Assembly: GCA_017480115.1 (NCBI GenBank)
Contig: JAFVBH010000030.1
Span: 1 to 48,265 of the forward strand
DNA from: Clostridia bacterium
Lineage (GTDB): Bacteria; Bacillota; Clostridia; Oscillospirales; Acutalibacteraceae
DNA: 48,265 nt
Direction: 5' to 3'
In this document: positions 26,452 through 33,561 of the stretch, one piece after another
Layout of the letters: each line of letters starts with the position of its first letter
How positions within the stretch are numbered: position 1 is the stretch's first letter
The notes under the pieces: generated by a model
What the model was told of the DNA's origin: nothing
Seen by the model: the letters and a program-made list of their open reading frames with translations, nothing else
Database searches by the model: none
Translations under genes and position numbers: made by a program

Positions 26452-26535
26452 CAAACCGACTGTCGGCAGGGACTGCCGGTGCAATCAGTACGCGTAAGCA
26501 GAACAGAATTTACAAACCGCTCATACGCACGTTCA

Positions 26536-26564
26536 TTGACATGTAACAGGAATTCTGGTATGAT
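26536..26564 (+). promoter_or_regulatory. Consensus promoter for the zinc-ribbon protein
   Basis: TTGACA (26536-26541), 17 bp, TATGAT (26559-26564), 32 bp before the ATG. Confidence 0.75.
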
Positions 26565-26596
26565 ACAGATAATCAGTCACTATAAGGGGGATACTT

Positions 26597-27673
26597 ATGA
26601 ATACTTGTCCCGTTTGCGGCGCGGAAACGCCTGCAGATGCGGCTGCGTGTCCGGCATGCGGAAGCTCCGTACATATCACGCCGAACGCGCCGACGGTGAT
26701 CGTTCGCGCTGCAAAAACCGACCCGGAAAAAGCGGCGGCGCAACACGCCGGGGCGCTGCGCGACGCAAAAAAACGCAAAAAAATACTGCTGATCATCGCG
26801 CTTGTTATTGCGCTGGCGGCGATGGTCGTACTGTTCGCTGTTTCCCGCAAACAAACATCCGATACGCCGGAGGAACCGTCTGAAACACAGGCGCCGGCAA
26901 CAACTGCAACCGGAGGAACTACGATGAATGATTTTAATATTGACGATATTGTCTATGATACGCTGACCAACGTGGATTCCACGGAAGTGTCCGCGATCCC
27001 GCAGACCACGGTCGTACCGACGCCCGCTGACCCTGCATCGACGCCGCAGACACCTGCAACGCCCGCCGATCCGTCGCCCGCCGCGCAGTCCACAGCCGCG
27101 CCCGACAGCACGGCGCAGCAGGTATTTAACGATTTTGTCGCGGCGATCCAATCAAGAAAATATGCCATGAAGGGCACTGCGGTCTCCGACGGCGAGCAAA
27201 CTGTGCTTGGCATCACATTTTATAATGATAAGATCCGTATGAGCGCAAATTTTGAGGGGAAATCCATCGATATTGCCATTGCGGACAATCAGATGTATAT
27301 GATCAACAACGAGGCAAAAACGTACATGATCTTTTCCGCTGCGCTGGCAAAGACGCTGAAACTGGATCTTGACGAAATGAACGCCGACGAAATTGCGTTG
27401 GAGATCAACGACGCCGCGTCCGCCGTCGTCACCGACGAGACACTGAACGGCGCTGCTGCGACCGTTTACACCGTACCCAGCGGAACCGGAAAACTGAAGA
27501 TTTTCATCGCCGACGGAAGTATTAAACAGCTTGACAAAATCGACGCCTCCGGCGCGACGGTTTCTACCTATATTCTCGATAGTTTTTCCTCCGATATTCA
27601 GGAAAGCGACGTCGTGCCCGGCGCGGATTACAAAAAACAAAATATGTTCTCCTTTATGGCGTCCATGATGTAA
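26597..27673 (+). CDS. Zinc-ribbon, single-pass membrane protein with extracytoplasmic beta domain
   Basis: 358 residues. A short zinc ribbon (Cys4, Cys7, Cys18, Cys21) in the cytoplasm, a basic stretch (KKRKK), a membrane helix (about 62-82), a Thr/Pro/Ala-rich linker (about 85-180), and an outer domain of about 180 residues with repeated beta strands (YNDKIRMSANFEGKSIDIAI, NQMYMINNEAKTYMIF). The outer domain looks LolA/LppX-like in pattern (weak). AGGGGG lies before the ATG. It shares its zinc ribbon-helix-outside layout with the pseudokinase at 1345. The function is unknown. Confidence 0.8.
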   Translation: MNTCPVCGAETPADAAACPACGSSVHITPNAPTVIVRAAKTDPEKAAAQHAGALRDAKKRKKILLIIALVIALAAMVVLFAVSRKQTSDTPEEPSETQAPATTATGGTTMNDFNIDDIVYDTLTNVDSTEVSAIPQTTVVPTPADPASTPQTPATPADPSPAAQSTAAPDSTAQQVFNDFVAAIQSRKYAMKGTAVSDGEQTVLGITFYNDKIRMSANFEGKSIDIAIADNQMYMINNEAKTYMIFSAALAKTLKLDLDEMNADEIALEINDAASAVVTDETLNGAAATVYTVPSGTGKLKIFIADGSIKQLDKIDASGATVSTYILDSFSSDIQESDVVPGADYKKQNMFSFMASMM

Positions 27674-27689
27674 AAGGCGGCGACGGAAT

Positions 27690-28436
27690 ATGGTACTTCG
27701 CGGGAGCGTATATTCCAACATTTTGGAAATGGAGACCGGCATCAGCGTCATTACGCCCAACGATTACGGGCAGGCGGAGACTTACCGTGTCTGTTATGTG
27801 TTGCACGGTCTGTGCGGCGGCAACGCGGATTATTCCAACTACACCATGCTGCCGTTTTACGCCTATGATAAGGACGTGATTTTCATCTGCCCCGAGGTAC
27901 AGCGCGGGTTTTATGAAAATACCGCGTACGGCATGCGGTACTTCGACTATGTGGCGACGGAGCTGCCGCATCTGGTGAAACTGGTGTTTAACGTCTCGGC
28001 AAAGTGGGAGGATACCGCGATCATGGGCGGCTCCATGGGCGGTTACGGCGCGTTGAAATGCGCCCTGACATATCCTGACCACTACGGCTTTTGCGCCGCG
28101 TTTTCGCCGGCGGGCACTGCGATGGGTGCATATCTTGACACCTGTCGAAAATCGGGGCAGTGCAATTTTCCGGTTTTCTATAATGTGTTCGGCAAAGCGC
28201 TGCATTTTGATAACAGCGAGGATCTTACCGTCATGGCGGCAAGGGTCGCGCAGTCTGCCGTCAAACCGCGCGTGTATATGACAACCGGCAACGAGGATTT
28301 TCTTCGCGATGAAAACCTTCGGTTCGCAGACGATATGAAAACGCTTGACATTCCCTTTGAATTTGAGGAACTGCGCGGCAAGCACGATCTGGCGCTGTTC
28401 GATCAAGGCATAAAACGGGCAATAGAAAAATTTTAA
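27690..28436 (+). CDS. Alpha/beta-hydrolase esterase (esterase D / CE1-like)
   Basis: 248 residues. Nucleophile elbow GGSMGGYGA (Ser115), acid TTGNEDFL (Asp203) and GKHDLALFD (His232) complete a serine-hydrolase triad. VLHGLCGGNADY supplies the oxyanion-hole region. The family covers acetyl- and feruloyl-esterases acting on plant polysaccharides and small esters; the lack of a signal peptide points to cytoplasmic deacetylation of imported sugars. It starts 16 nt after the preceding gene, with AAAGGCGGCG as weak ribosome site, and ends at a clear terminator. Confidence 0.87.
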   Translation: MVLRGSVYSNILEMETGISVITPNDYGQAETYRVCYVLHGLCGGNADYSNYTMLPFYAYDKDVIFICPEVQRGFYENTAYGMRYFDYVATELPHLVKLVFNVSAKWEDTAIMGGSMGGYGALKCALTYPDHYGFCAAFSPAGTAMGAYLDTCRKSGQCNFPVFYNVFGKALHFDNSEDLTVMAARVAQSAVKPRVYMTTGNEDFLRDENLRFADDMKTLDIPFEFEELRGKHDLALFDQGIKRAIEKF

Positions 28437-28445
28437 CCAACCAGC

Positions 28446-28481
28446 AACGACACGCCGTAGAAATCAGCGTGTCGTTTTTTT
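28446..28481 (+). terminator. Intrinsic terminator after the esterase gene
   Basis: AACGACACGC (28446-28455) pairs with GCGTGTCGTT (28467-28476), followed by a T-run to 28481. Confidence 0.9.
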
Positions 28482-28647
28482 ATGTCTGTTTGCTTGCAGG
28501 AAAACGCGTCTGTCTGAAAGAGGTCTTTTTTGGGAATTCCGAAGAACGCCTACGGCATATCAACCCCCCGCCCCTCAATCTTGGGGGCAGAGCGGTACTT
28601 CTTGTTGTATGCAAACTGCTCACAACGCGAGCAGTTTCCTATAAAGT

Positions 28648-28689
28648 AAAAAAACAGGGACTGTTGCGGTAAGATGCAGCAGCCCCTGT
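28648..28689 (-). terminator. Intrinsic terminator after fprA
   Basis: On the minus strand a 14-bp imperfect stem (one mismatch, one GU; arms 28676-28689 and 28654-28667, loop of 8) is followed by seven T. Nothing else is recognised between 28482 and 28647. Confidence 0.85.
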
Positions 28690-28704
28690 CCGTGTATTTT
28701 CAAA

Positions 28705-29871
28705 TCATGCGTTTATCAGCGCATCTGCAAGCGCTTCCAACGCCGCTTCGCTATCCGCATTCAGCGCGGAGCGAATGGAGACCAACGGCTCAAGAATCGT
28801 TATGCCTTTCATATCCTCGAACGCGGCTTTCAGAATTTTGCCTGCGGAGGGCGCCCAAGAGCCGTTCTCGATAATACCAACGGTACGCTTTTGGTAATTT
28901 TTCGCTTTCAAATGGGCGATAAATTCCTCTGCGGGCGGGAACAGCCCCGCGTCATAGGAGGGCGCGGCAACAACGATCCGGTCGTACCGGAACGCGTCCT
29001 CGACGCATTCCGCCTGATCCTCTCTTGCAAGGTCGGAGACGACCACCTTTTCCGCGCCCTTGGCGCGCAGCATATCGGCAAACTTTTCCACCGCGGCTTT
29101 GGTGTTGCCGTGAATGGACGTATAAGCGACAAAGATCCCCTTGCTTTCCGGCTCGTACTTGCTCCATGTATCGTACAGACCGATGTAATACCCCAGATTC
29201 TCCGTCAGGATCGGACCGTGCAACGGGCAGATGATCTGAATATCCAGCGCGGCGGCTTTTTTCAGCACCGCCTGCACCTGCATGCCATATTTGCCGACGA
29301 TATTGAAATAATACCGGCGGGCTTCGCATGCCCAATCCTCATCGCAATCCAACGCGCCGAACTTGCCGAACGCGTCCGCGGCGAACAGGATTTTATCTTT
29401 GGAATCGTAAGAAAACATGACCTCCGGCCAATGCACCATGGGCGCCATGATAAAGGTCAGCTCATGCGCGCCGAGACTGAGTTTATCGCCCTCCTTGACA
29501 ATGACCGCGCGGTCGCTGATGACAGCGCCGAAGAACTGCTTGACAAAAGTAAAGGTCTTCGCATTGCCCACAACCTTGATGTCGGGATACTTTTTGATCA
29601 GCTTGATAAGATTTGCCGCGTGATCCGGTTCCATGTGATGCGTGACGATGTAGTCAGGCTTTTTGCCGTCCAGCGCGGCTTCCAGATTCGCAAACCATGC
29701 GTCGGTGACGCGCTTATCTGCGGTATCCATAATTGCGATTTTCTCGTCGAAGATCACGTAGGAATTGTACGCCATGCCATTGGGAATGATGTACTGGCTC
29801 TCAAACAGATCCAGCGTGCGGTCGCTGACGCCGATATATTTTACAGAATCGGTAATTTTCACGTCTGTCAT
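28705..29871 (-). CDS. fprA: A-type flavoprotein (FprA), oxygen/NO reductase
   Basis: 388 residues: metallo-beta-lactamase-like diiron domain (1-245) plus flavodoxin-like FMN domain (about 248-388, IFVAYTSIHGNTKAAV phosphate loop). The diiron ligands are present: His79, Glu81, Asp83 (HHMEPDH), His147, Asp166 and His218. The family reduces O2 to water or NO to N2O with electrons from rubredoxin, protecting anaerobes. A rubredoxin gene lies just upstream on the same strand and presumably supplies the electrons. AAGGAG precedes the ATG. Confidence 0.95.
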   Translation of the reverse strand: MTDVKITDSVKYIGVSDRTLDLFESQYIIPNGMAYNSYVIFDEKIAIMDTADKRVTDAWFANLEAALDGKKPDYIVTHHMEPDHAANLIKLIKKYPDIKVVGNAKTFTFVKQFFGAVISDRAVIVKEGDKLSLGAHELTFIMAPMVHWPEVMFSYDSKDKILFAADAFGKFGALDCDEDWACEARRYYFNIVGKYGMQVQAVLKKAAALDIQIICPLHGPILTENLGYYIGLYDTWSKYEPESKGIFVAYTSIHGNTKAAVEKFADMLRAKGAEKVVVSDLAREDQAECVEDAFRYDRIVVAAPSYDAGLFPPAEEFIAHLKAKNYQKRTVGIIENGSWAPSAGKILKAAFEDMKGITILEPLVSIRSALNADSEAALEALADALINA

Positions 29872-29894
29872 TGCATTCTCTCCTTAAAGTAAAA

Positions 29895-29914
29895 CCGGAG
29901 AACGGATTCTCCGG
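29895..29914 (-). promoter_or_regulatory. Hairpin between rubredoxin and fprA
   Basis: CCGGAGAA / TTCTCCGG, 8 bp with a 4-nt loop; on the minus strand TTTTAC follows. It lies 8 nt after the rubredoxin stop and just before the fprA ribosome site. It may be a leaky terminator or mRNA stabiliser setting the rubredoxin:FprA ratio. Confidence 0.6.
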
Positions 29915-29922
29915 CATCTGCA

Positions 29923-30081
29923 TTATTCTTCAGCTTCAAACAGATCCTTGCCTACGCCGCACAGCGGGCAGACAAAATCGTCGTCTACCTCTGCCCAGGG
30001 CGTGCCGGGCGCAATACCGTTATCGGGATCACCGAGCGCCTCATCGTAAACATACCCGCATACGGAACATACATATTTCAT
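29923..30081 (-). CDS. Rubredoxin
   Basis: 52 residues, beginning [18 protein letters not shown]. Two Cys pairs, Cys5-x2-Cys8 and Cys38-x2-Cys41 ([14 protein letters not shown]), hold one Fe(Cys)4 centre, and the conserved [15 protein letters not shown] lies between them. It is a one-electron carrier, here most likely the partner of FprA downstream. CGGAGGT lies 9 nt before the ATG. A promoter with a consensus -35 precedes it, so rubredoxin is the first gene of the unit. Confidence 0.96.
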   Translation of the reverse strand: MKYVCSVCGYVYDEALGDPDNGIAPGTPWAEVDDDFVCPLCGVGKDLFEAEE

Positions 30082-30115
30082 TACAGAATTACCTCCGAAT
30101 TTATTTTATAGAGTG

Positions 30116-30145
30116 ATTTTACTATATATAAACTTCCCTTGTCAA
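30116..30145 (-). promoter_or_regulatory. Promoter for rubredoxin-fprA
   Basis: On the minus strand TTGACA (30140-30145), 18 bp, TAAAAT (30116-30121), 34 bp before the rubredoxin ATG. No operator is recognised. Confidence 0.6.
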
Positions 30146-30196
30146 GATGAAACAGCAAATCCATGTATTACATTTTTATTCGCCTCGGTACAGCGC

Positions 30197-30453
30197 ACAA
30201 GAAAGCGGCTGCGCTGACGCTTTCGTTCTACGCCATCGCCGCTGCCCGAACGACAAGCCCGGTGGGCGTTAAAATCTTTTAATTTCATAGGAAACGGTAA
30301 AGTTTCCTATGAAACAAGAAAGCGGCTTCGCCGCACGCCTTCGGCGGCGAAGCTACAAGCTTTCGGTTACGCCATCGCCGCTGCCCGAAGGGCAGGTTCG
30401 GCGGGCGTTAAAATCTTTTAATTTCATAGGAAACGGTAAAGTTTCCTATGAAA
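30197..30453. repeat. Two tandem copies of a 117/140-bp repeat beside tRNA-Ala
   Basis: Copy 1 is 30197-30313 and copy 2 is 30314-30453. Both start ACAAGAAAGCGGCT, share ACGCCATCGCCGCTGCCCGAA and GGGCGTTAAAATCTTTTAAT, and end with a 13-bp palindrome, TTTCATAGGAAAC-GGTAAA-GTTTCCTATGAAA (given in parts). Copy 2 has an extra GC-rich hairpin (GCCGCACGCCTTCGGCGGCG) near its start. No coding potential of note. Confidence 0.85.
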
Positions 30454-30455
30454 TT

Positions 30456-30483
30456 AAAAAGGCAGCCCGAAAGCTGCCTTTTT
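30456..30483 (-). terminator. Terminator of tRNA-Ala
   Basis: AAAAAGGCAGC / GCTGCCTTTTT, 11 bp with loop CCGAAA; on the minus strand it ends in five T directly after the tRNA. Confidence 0.85.
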
Positions 30484-30484
30484 G

Positions 30485-30560
<76 letters not shown>

Positions 30561-30572
30561 ATGCACAAATGT

Positions 30573-30601
30573 ATTATACACACTGCGCTGCGGTTTGTCA
30601 A
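30573..30601 (-). promoter_or_regulatory. Consensus promoter of tRNA-Ala
   Basis: TTGACA (30596-30601), 17 bp, TATAAT (30573-30578) on the minus strand, 12 bp before the tRNA 5' end. Confidence 0.9.
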
Positions 30602-30754
30602 GAGTTTTTTGCGCGGAATTTGCAGCGTTTCCAAAAATGACGTCAATGCGTCCAAAAGTTACATCGGCGATATAAAACGATGGTTCCGTGATAAAATGAT
30701 AGTGTAAAAATATGTTGCTCCGGTTTCTGAATTTGCTTTTAGGGGTAGATGGAT

Positions 30755-31261
30755 ATGAAAGTTTTCAATACATCAAAAAAGATTTTGCTGGTGATCGGCA
30801 GAGCCTATACGCTGCTCTCGGTGTTATTTACGCTGTCTTTGATGCTGATGTTGGTGTCCGCACCCGTGCAGCACGCTTTGACCGCCGGCAGGCTGGGCGC
30901 TCTGTACAACGGCGACGCGCTGATCCTGCCCGTTTGGACGGCGATCGTCAATCTTACCGTCATCAGCGTGGTCAATCTGCTGCTGTTCCGCAAGGATCTT
31001 CCACTGTATGACCATCTGCTCAGCCTGATCCAGATGCCGATGCTGGTATTCGGCACACAAACAGCGATGGAAATGGCGCAAAGAAGTTTCCTTCGCGGCA
31101 ACACCGCCGCAGCTATTACGGCGATGGTTGTGTATGCGGCAGCATTGATCGCATTCTCCGTTCTGATGATCCGCAGCACCTGCCGCTATGTCCGCAAGGA
31201 TCGTCGGGGAAAAACGCTGACGGTTTGGAAATTCCCCGAACAGCAGCAAAAAGCGGCATAA
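30755..31261 (+). CDS. Small four-helix membrane protein, unknown
   Basis: 168 residues with four hydrophobic helices (about 8-40, 58-80, 88-108, 118-140) and a basic C-terminal tail (CRYVRKDRRGK). I recognise no motif or family. AGGGG (30741-30745) is 9 nt from the ATG at 30755; the in-frame ATG at 30749 is too close. It is a single gene followed by a hairpin terminator, next to the toxin-like locus but with its own end. Confidence 0.7.
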   Translation: MKVFNTSKKILLVIGRAYTLLSVLFTLSLMLMLVSAPVQHALTAGRLGALYNGDALILPVWTAIVNLTVISVVNLLLFRKDLPLYDHLLSLIQMPMLVFGTQTAMEMAQRSFLRGNTAAAITAMVVYAAALIAFSVLMIRSTCRYVRKDRRGKTLTVWKFPEQQQKAA

Positions 31262-31296
31262 CATAACCAAAAAGTTTCATTTGTGAACCTCCGAAG

Positions 31297-31329
31297 AACA
31301 GGTCTGCCGATCACCGACAGACCTGTTTT
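31297..31329 (+). terminator. Hairpin after the small membrane protein gene
   Basis: AACAGGTCTG (31297-31306) pairs with CAGACCTGTT (31318-31327), followed by only two further T. It separates the gene from the toxin promoter 4 nt later. Confidence 0.7.
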
Positions 31330-31332
31330 GTG

Positions 31333-31361
31333 TTGACAAATATTTGCTTTTAAAATATAAT
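31333..31361 (+). promoter_or_regulatory. Consensus promoter of the toxin mRNA
   Basis: TTGACA (31333-31338), 17 bp, TATAAT (31356-31361): both boxes perfect. Transcription should start near 31368, giving a leader of about 60 nt. Confidence 0.9.
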
Positions 31362-31399
31362 AGCCCTGTAAGGTAAAGTCAGAACGGTAGGCGGTTATG

Positions 31400-31418
31400 C
31401 CCTCTCTCGCAGAGAGGG
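31400..31418 (+). promoter_or_regulatory. Hairpin sequestering the toxin Shine-Dalgarno site
   Basis: CCCTCTCT (31400-31407), loop CGC, AGAGAGGG (31411-31418): 8 bp. The right arm is the ribosome site (GAGAGGGG) of the toxin, so the full-length mRNA should be poorly translated until refolded or processed, as in known type I toxins. Confidence 0.75.
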
Positions 31419-31427
31419 GTGATGCAT

Positions 31428-31529
31428 ATGGCGTATGTTACATATACTGAACTGTTTCAGTATACGGCGGTGCTTATCAGTATTGTGAGTATCTGCGTTT
31501 CCATTCTCCTGTGTCAAAAAAAGAAATGA
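31428..31529 (+). CDS. 33-residue holin-like peptide, probable type I toxin
   Basis: MAYVTYTELFQYTAV starts a peptide with one hydrophobic helix (about 9-29) and a basic CQKKK tail, the pattern of the small 'putative holin-like toxin' peptides of Firmicutes (x-x-Y-x-E-L-F, one membrane helix, Lys tail), related in shape to BsrG, TxpA and Fst. It would act in the membrane if overproduced. ATG 31428 is 8 nt from the buried GAGGGG; ATG 31422 is too close. A consensus promoter lies upstream, and a convergent antisense RNA with its own consensus promoter overlaps the 3' end. Toxicity is inference. Confidence 0.8.
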   Translation: MAYVTYTELFQYTAVLISIVSICVSILLCQKKK

Positions 31530-31610
31530 CCGCCCTGTCTTCCAAACTTAGCGGTCATTCTTTTGATAACTAATCTTTGAGGGCAGAACCGTCTATCGGC
31601 TTTGCCTTAC
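31515..31610 (-). ncRNA. Predicted antisense RNA (antitoxin) to the toxin mRNA
   Basis: From the promoter at 31617-31645 a transcript starting near 31610 would run leftward about 96 nt to a terminator: stem AATGACCGC/GCGGTCATT (31525-31533 with 31551-31559, loop of 17) and then TTCTTTTTTT. It covers the last codons and 3' part of the toxin mRNA. The stem also has TTCTTTTG on the plus side, so both RNAs may use it as a shared bidirectional terminator. Confidence 0.75.
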
Positions 31611-31616
31611 AACTCT

Positions 31617-31645
31617 ATTATAGTCCATATTTTCAGAGATGTCAA
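31617..31645 (-). promoter_or_regulatory. Consensus promoter of the antisense RNA
   Basis: On the minus strand TTGACA (31640-31645), 17 bp, TATAAT (31617-31622): both boxes perfect, although no gene of useful size follows on that strand. Confidence 0.9.
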
Positions 31646-31694
31646 CACCTTTGCATGCGGATTCCGGCGGGAAATGATCTTCGCGCTGCAGATG

Positions 31695-32576
31695 CTACAG
31701 ATTCCGCTGCCCTTTATTCAGGCTTTTTCTCAGATAATTTCCCAAATTTGTAATACACACCAACGTAGTAATCAAAAACAGCCCGGGAATCAGAATCATC
31801 CACCATGCGCCGCTGATCAGCGCGTTCTGCGCCAGCGACAGCATACTGCCCCAGGTGATCACGTTCACCGGCAGTCCAAGCCCCATAAAGCTCAATGTGG
31901 ATTCCGCGATCATGGCGCTGCGGACATTCATTACCATCATAAACATAATGGACGGGAAGAAATTCGGCGCTAAGTGGCGGCGCAACACGTGAACGAAACC
32001 GCCGCCCATGGCGCGGGAGGCCAAAATAAATTCACTGCCGCGCAGGGTTTGCACCTCGGTGCGCACCACCTTTGCGATGCTCAGCCAGCTTGTCACGCCG
32101 ATCACGACGGACAGGCTGAGAACATTTGCTTTCCCGAGAATCGCCTGCAGGAGAATCACCAGCAGTAAATTCGGAATACTCAGCAGAATTTCCGTCAGCC
32201 GCATCAACGCGGCGTCCGCCGCCTTGGGCGCGAGTCCGCTCGCCGTTCCCACGACGACGGCGATCACGGCGGAGATCGCCATAGATAAAAAACCGATGGC
32301 AAGGGATATTCTGCCGCCGTACCAAATCATGGAAAACAGATCCCGTCCCATGGTATCGGCGCCGAAAAGAAATTCCCCGTCCGGCGGCAATCGGCTGTGC
32401 GCCAAATCCATGTATGTGGGGTCCTTGGTCATCAACAGTTCCGCAAACATACAGCCGAAAACGATCAAGAACAGGAGTGCGGCGGATATGACAGGCTTTC
32501 CGCGCAGCCTGTTTTTTTTATGCGCTTTTGGCGGCGTCGGCTGCATACCGACGATTCTGAATCCGTCAGCGGACAT
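31695..32576 (-). CDS. oppC: Opp/Dpp-type ABC importer, permease (OppC-like)
   Basis: 293 residues with an N-terminal helix followed by the five-helix BPD_transp_1 core. FGADTMGRDLFSMIWYGGRISL is the OppC/DppC N-terminal signature (quoted in part: DTMGRDLFSMIWYGG), and ASRAMGGGFVHVLRRHLAPN is the EAA loop that contacts the ATPases. GGAGGTGA inside the end of oppB is its ribosome site; the two genes overlap by 11 nt. It is the last gene of the importer operon (oppA-D-F-B-C). The substrate could be peptide, nickel or a metallophore. Confidence 0.9.
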   Translation of the reverse strand: MSADGFRIVGMQPTPPKAHKKNRLRGKPVISAALLFLIVFGCMFAELLMTKDPTYMDLAHSRLPPDGEFLFGADTMGRDLFSMIWYGGRISLAIGFLSMAISAVIAVVVGTASGLAPKAADAALMRLTEILLSIPNLLLVILLQAILGKANVLSLSVVIGVTSWLSIAKVVRTEVQTLRGSEFILASRAMGGGFVHVLRRHLAPNFFPSIMFMMVMNVRSAMIAESTLSFMGLGLPVNVITWGSMLSLAQNALISGAWWMILIPGLFLITTLVCITNLGNYLRKSLNKGQRNL

Positions 32577-33561
32577 CGGCGGTCACCTCCGTTTCCGCAG
32601 CGCGCCCGCGCGGGTCGATCCGCGCGTTCACGGTCTGCGCGACCAGATTGCACAGAATCACCACCGCCCCCGTCAGCAGCGTCAGCACCATCAGCATATT
32701 ATAATCCTGATACCGCGCGCTTTCATAAGACAGCGTCCCGACGCCGGGATAGGAAAATACGGTTTCCACGATATACGTGCCGCCGATGATATGGGGCACG
32801 GAGATCGCCATAATACTGAGATAGGTAGGCATGCAGTTGCGCAGGCAATGGCGAAAAAGAATTTTGCGATCCGGCAGCCCGACGGATTTTGCCAGCAGCA
32901 CATAGTCCGCCCGAATTTCCTCCAGCATGCGGTTGCGGATCATATAGGCGTAATACCACAGATGCCCCAACACCACCACCGCCAGCGGCAACAGCAAATG
33001 CGCCGCCCGATCCCCGAGATCGTCCGCCTTGCCGACGGAATACGCGCCGCTGCCGGGCAACAGCCCCAAATAAATATCAAAAATCAGGATCAGCACCAGC
33101 GACAGCCAAAATTCGGGAATACAGCCGGTCACCGTGCCGACCTTGCAGATCAGCTTATCCAAGAACGTATCTTCATGCCCGGCGCAGAATACGCCCAGCA
33201 GCAGCGCGAGCGCAAAGGTCAGCGCAAACCCGATCCCGCCCAGCGCAAGGGTATTGCCGATCCTGCCGCCGATCACCTCGACGACGGGGCGTTTATATTG
33301 AAAGGAAATGCCGAAGTCTCCCCGTAGGGCGCCCCTCAGCCATTTGAAATACTGCACGATGATTGGGTCATGCAGCCCCAGCCGTTCCTCCGCCGCAAAG
33401 CGGGCTTCGGGCGTGAGTTTTTCCACGCGGGAACCGTAATAGGACGCCAGCGGATCGCCGGGCGCGAGACGGGCGACATAAAAGACCGCGACGGAGAGGA
33501 TCGCCAGGCTCAGCGCAAAGATCAGCAGATTTTTACCAAGCGTAAAAACACGGCTACGCAT
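32566..33561 (-). CDS. oppB: Opp/Dpp-type ABC importer, permease (OppB-like)
   Basis: 331 residues, six membrane helices. N-terminal FYVARLAPGDPL and LGLHDPIIVQYFKWL are OppB/DppB hallmarks; the EAA loop is DYVLLAKSVGLPDRKILFRH, and TYIVETVFSYPGVGTL lies near the C-terminus. It pairs with OppC as the transmembrane channel. Its start overlaps the end of oppF by 8 nt. Confidence 0.92.
   Translation of the reverse strand: MRSRVFTLGKNLLIFALSLAILSVAVFYVARLAPGDPLASYYGSRVEKLTPEARFAAEERLGLHDPIIVQYFKWLRGALRGDFGISFQYKRPVVEVIGGRIGNTLALGGIGFALTFALALLLGVFCAGHEDTFLDKLICKVGTVTGCIPEFWLSLVLILIFDIYLGLLPGSGAYSVGKADDLGDRAAHLLLPLAVVVLGHLWYYAYMIRNRMLEEIRADYVLLAKSVGLPDRKILFRHCLRNCMPTYLSIMAISVPHIIGGTYIVETVFSYPGVGTLSYESARYQDYNMLMVLTLLTGAVVILCNLVAQTVNARIDPRGRAAETEVTADVR

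Noticed and set aside
26463..26480. CGGCAG/CTGCCG hairpin after dnaE as terminator
   Set aside because: Only 6 bp with no T-run; too weak to list as a terminator.
28469..28672. A 67-codon frame between the esterase terminator and the fprA terminator
   Set aside because: It starts inside the T-run of a terminator, has no ribosome site, and its composition is unlike the neighbouring genes.
30197..30453. Possible CRISPR or riboswitch before the tRNA
   Set aside because: Two long tandem units with palindromic ends; no regular spacers, and no downstream gene on the strand that a riboswitch would control.
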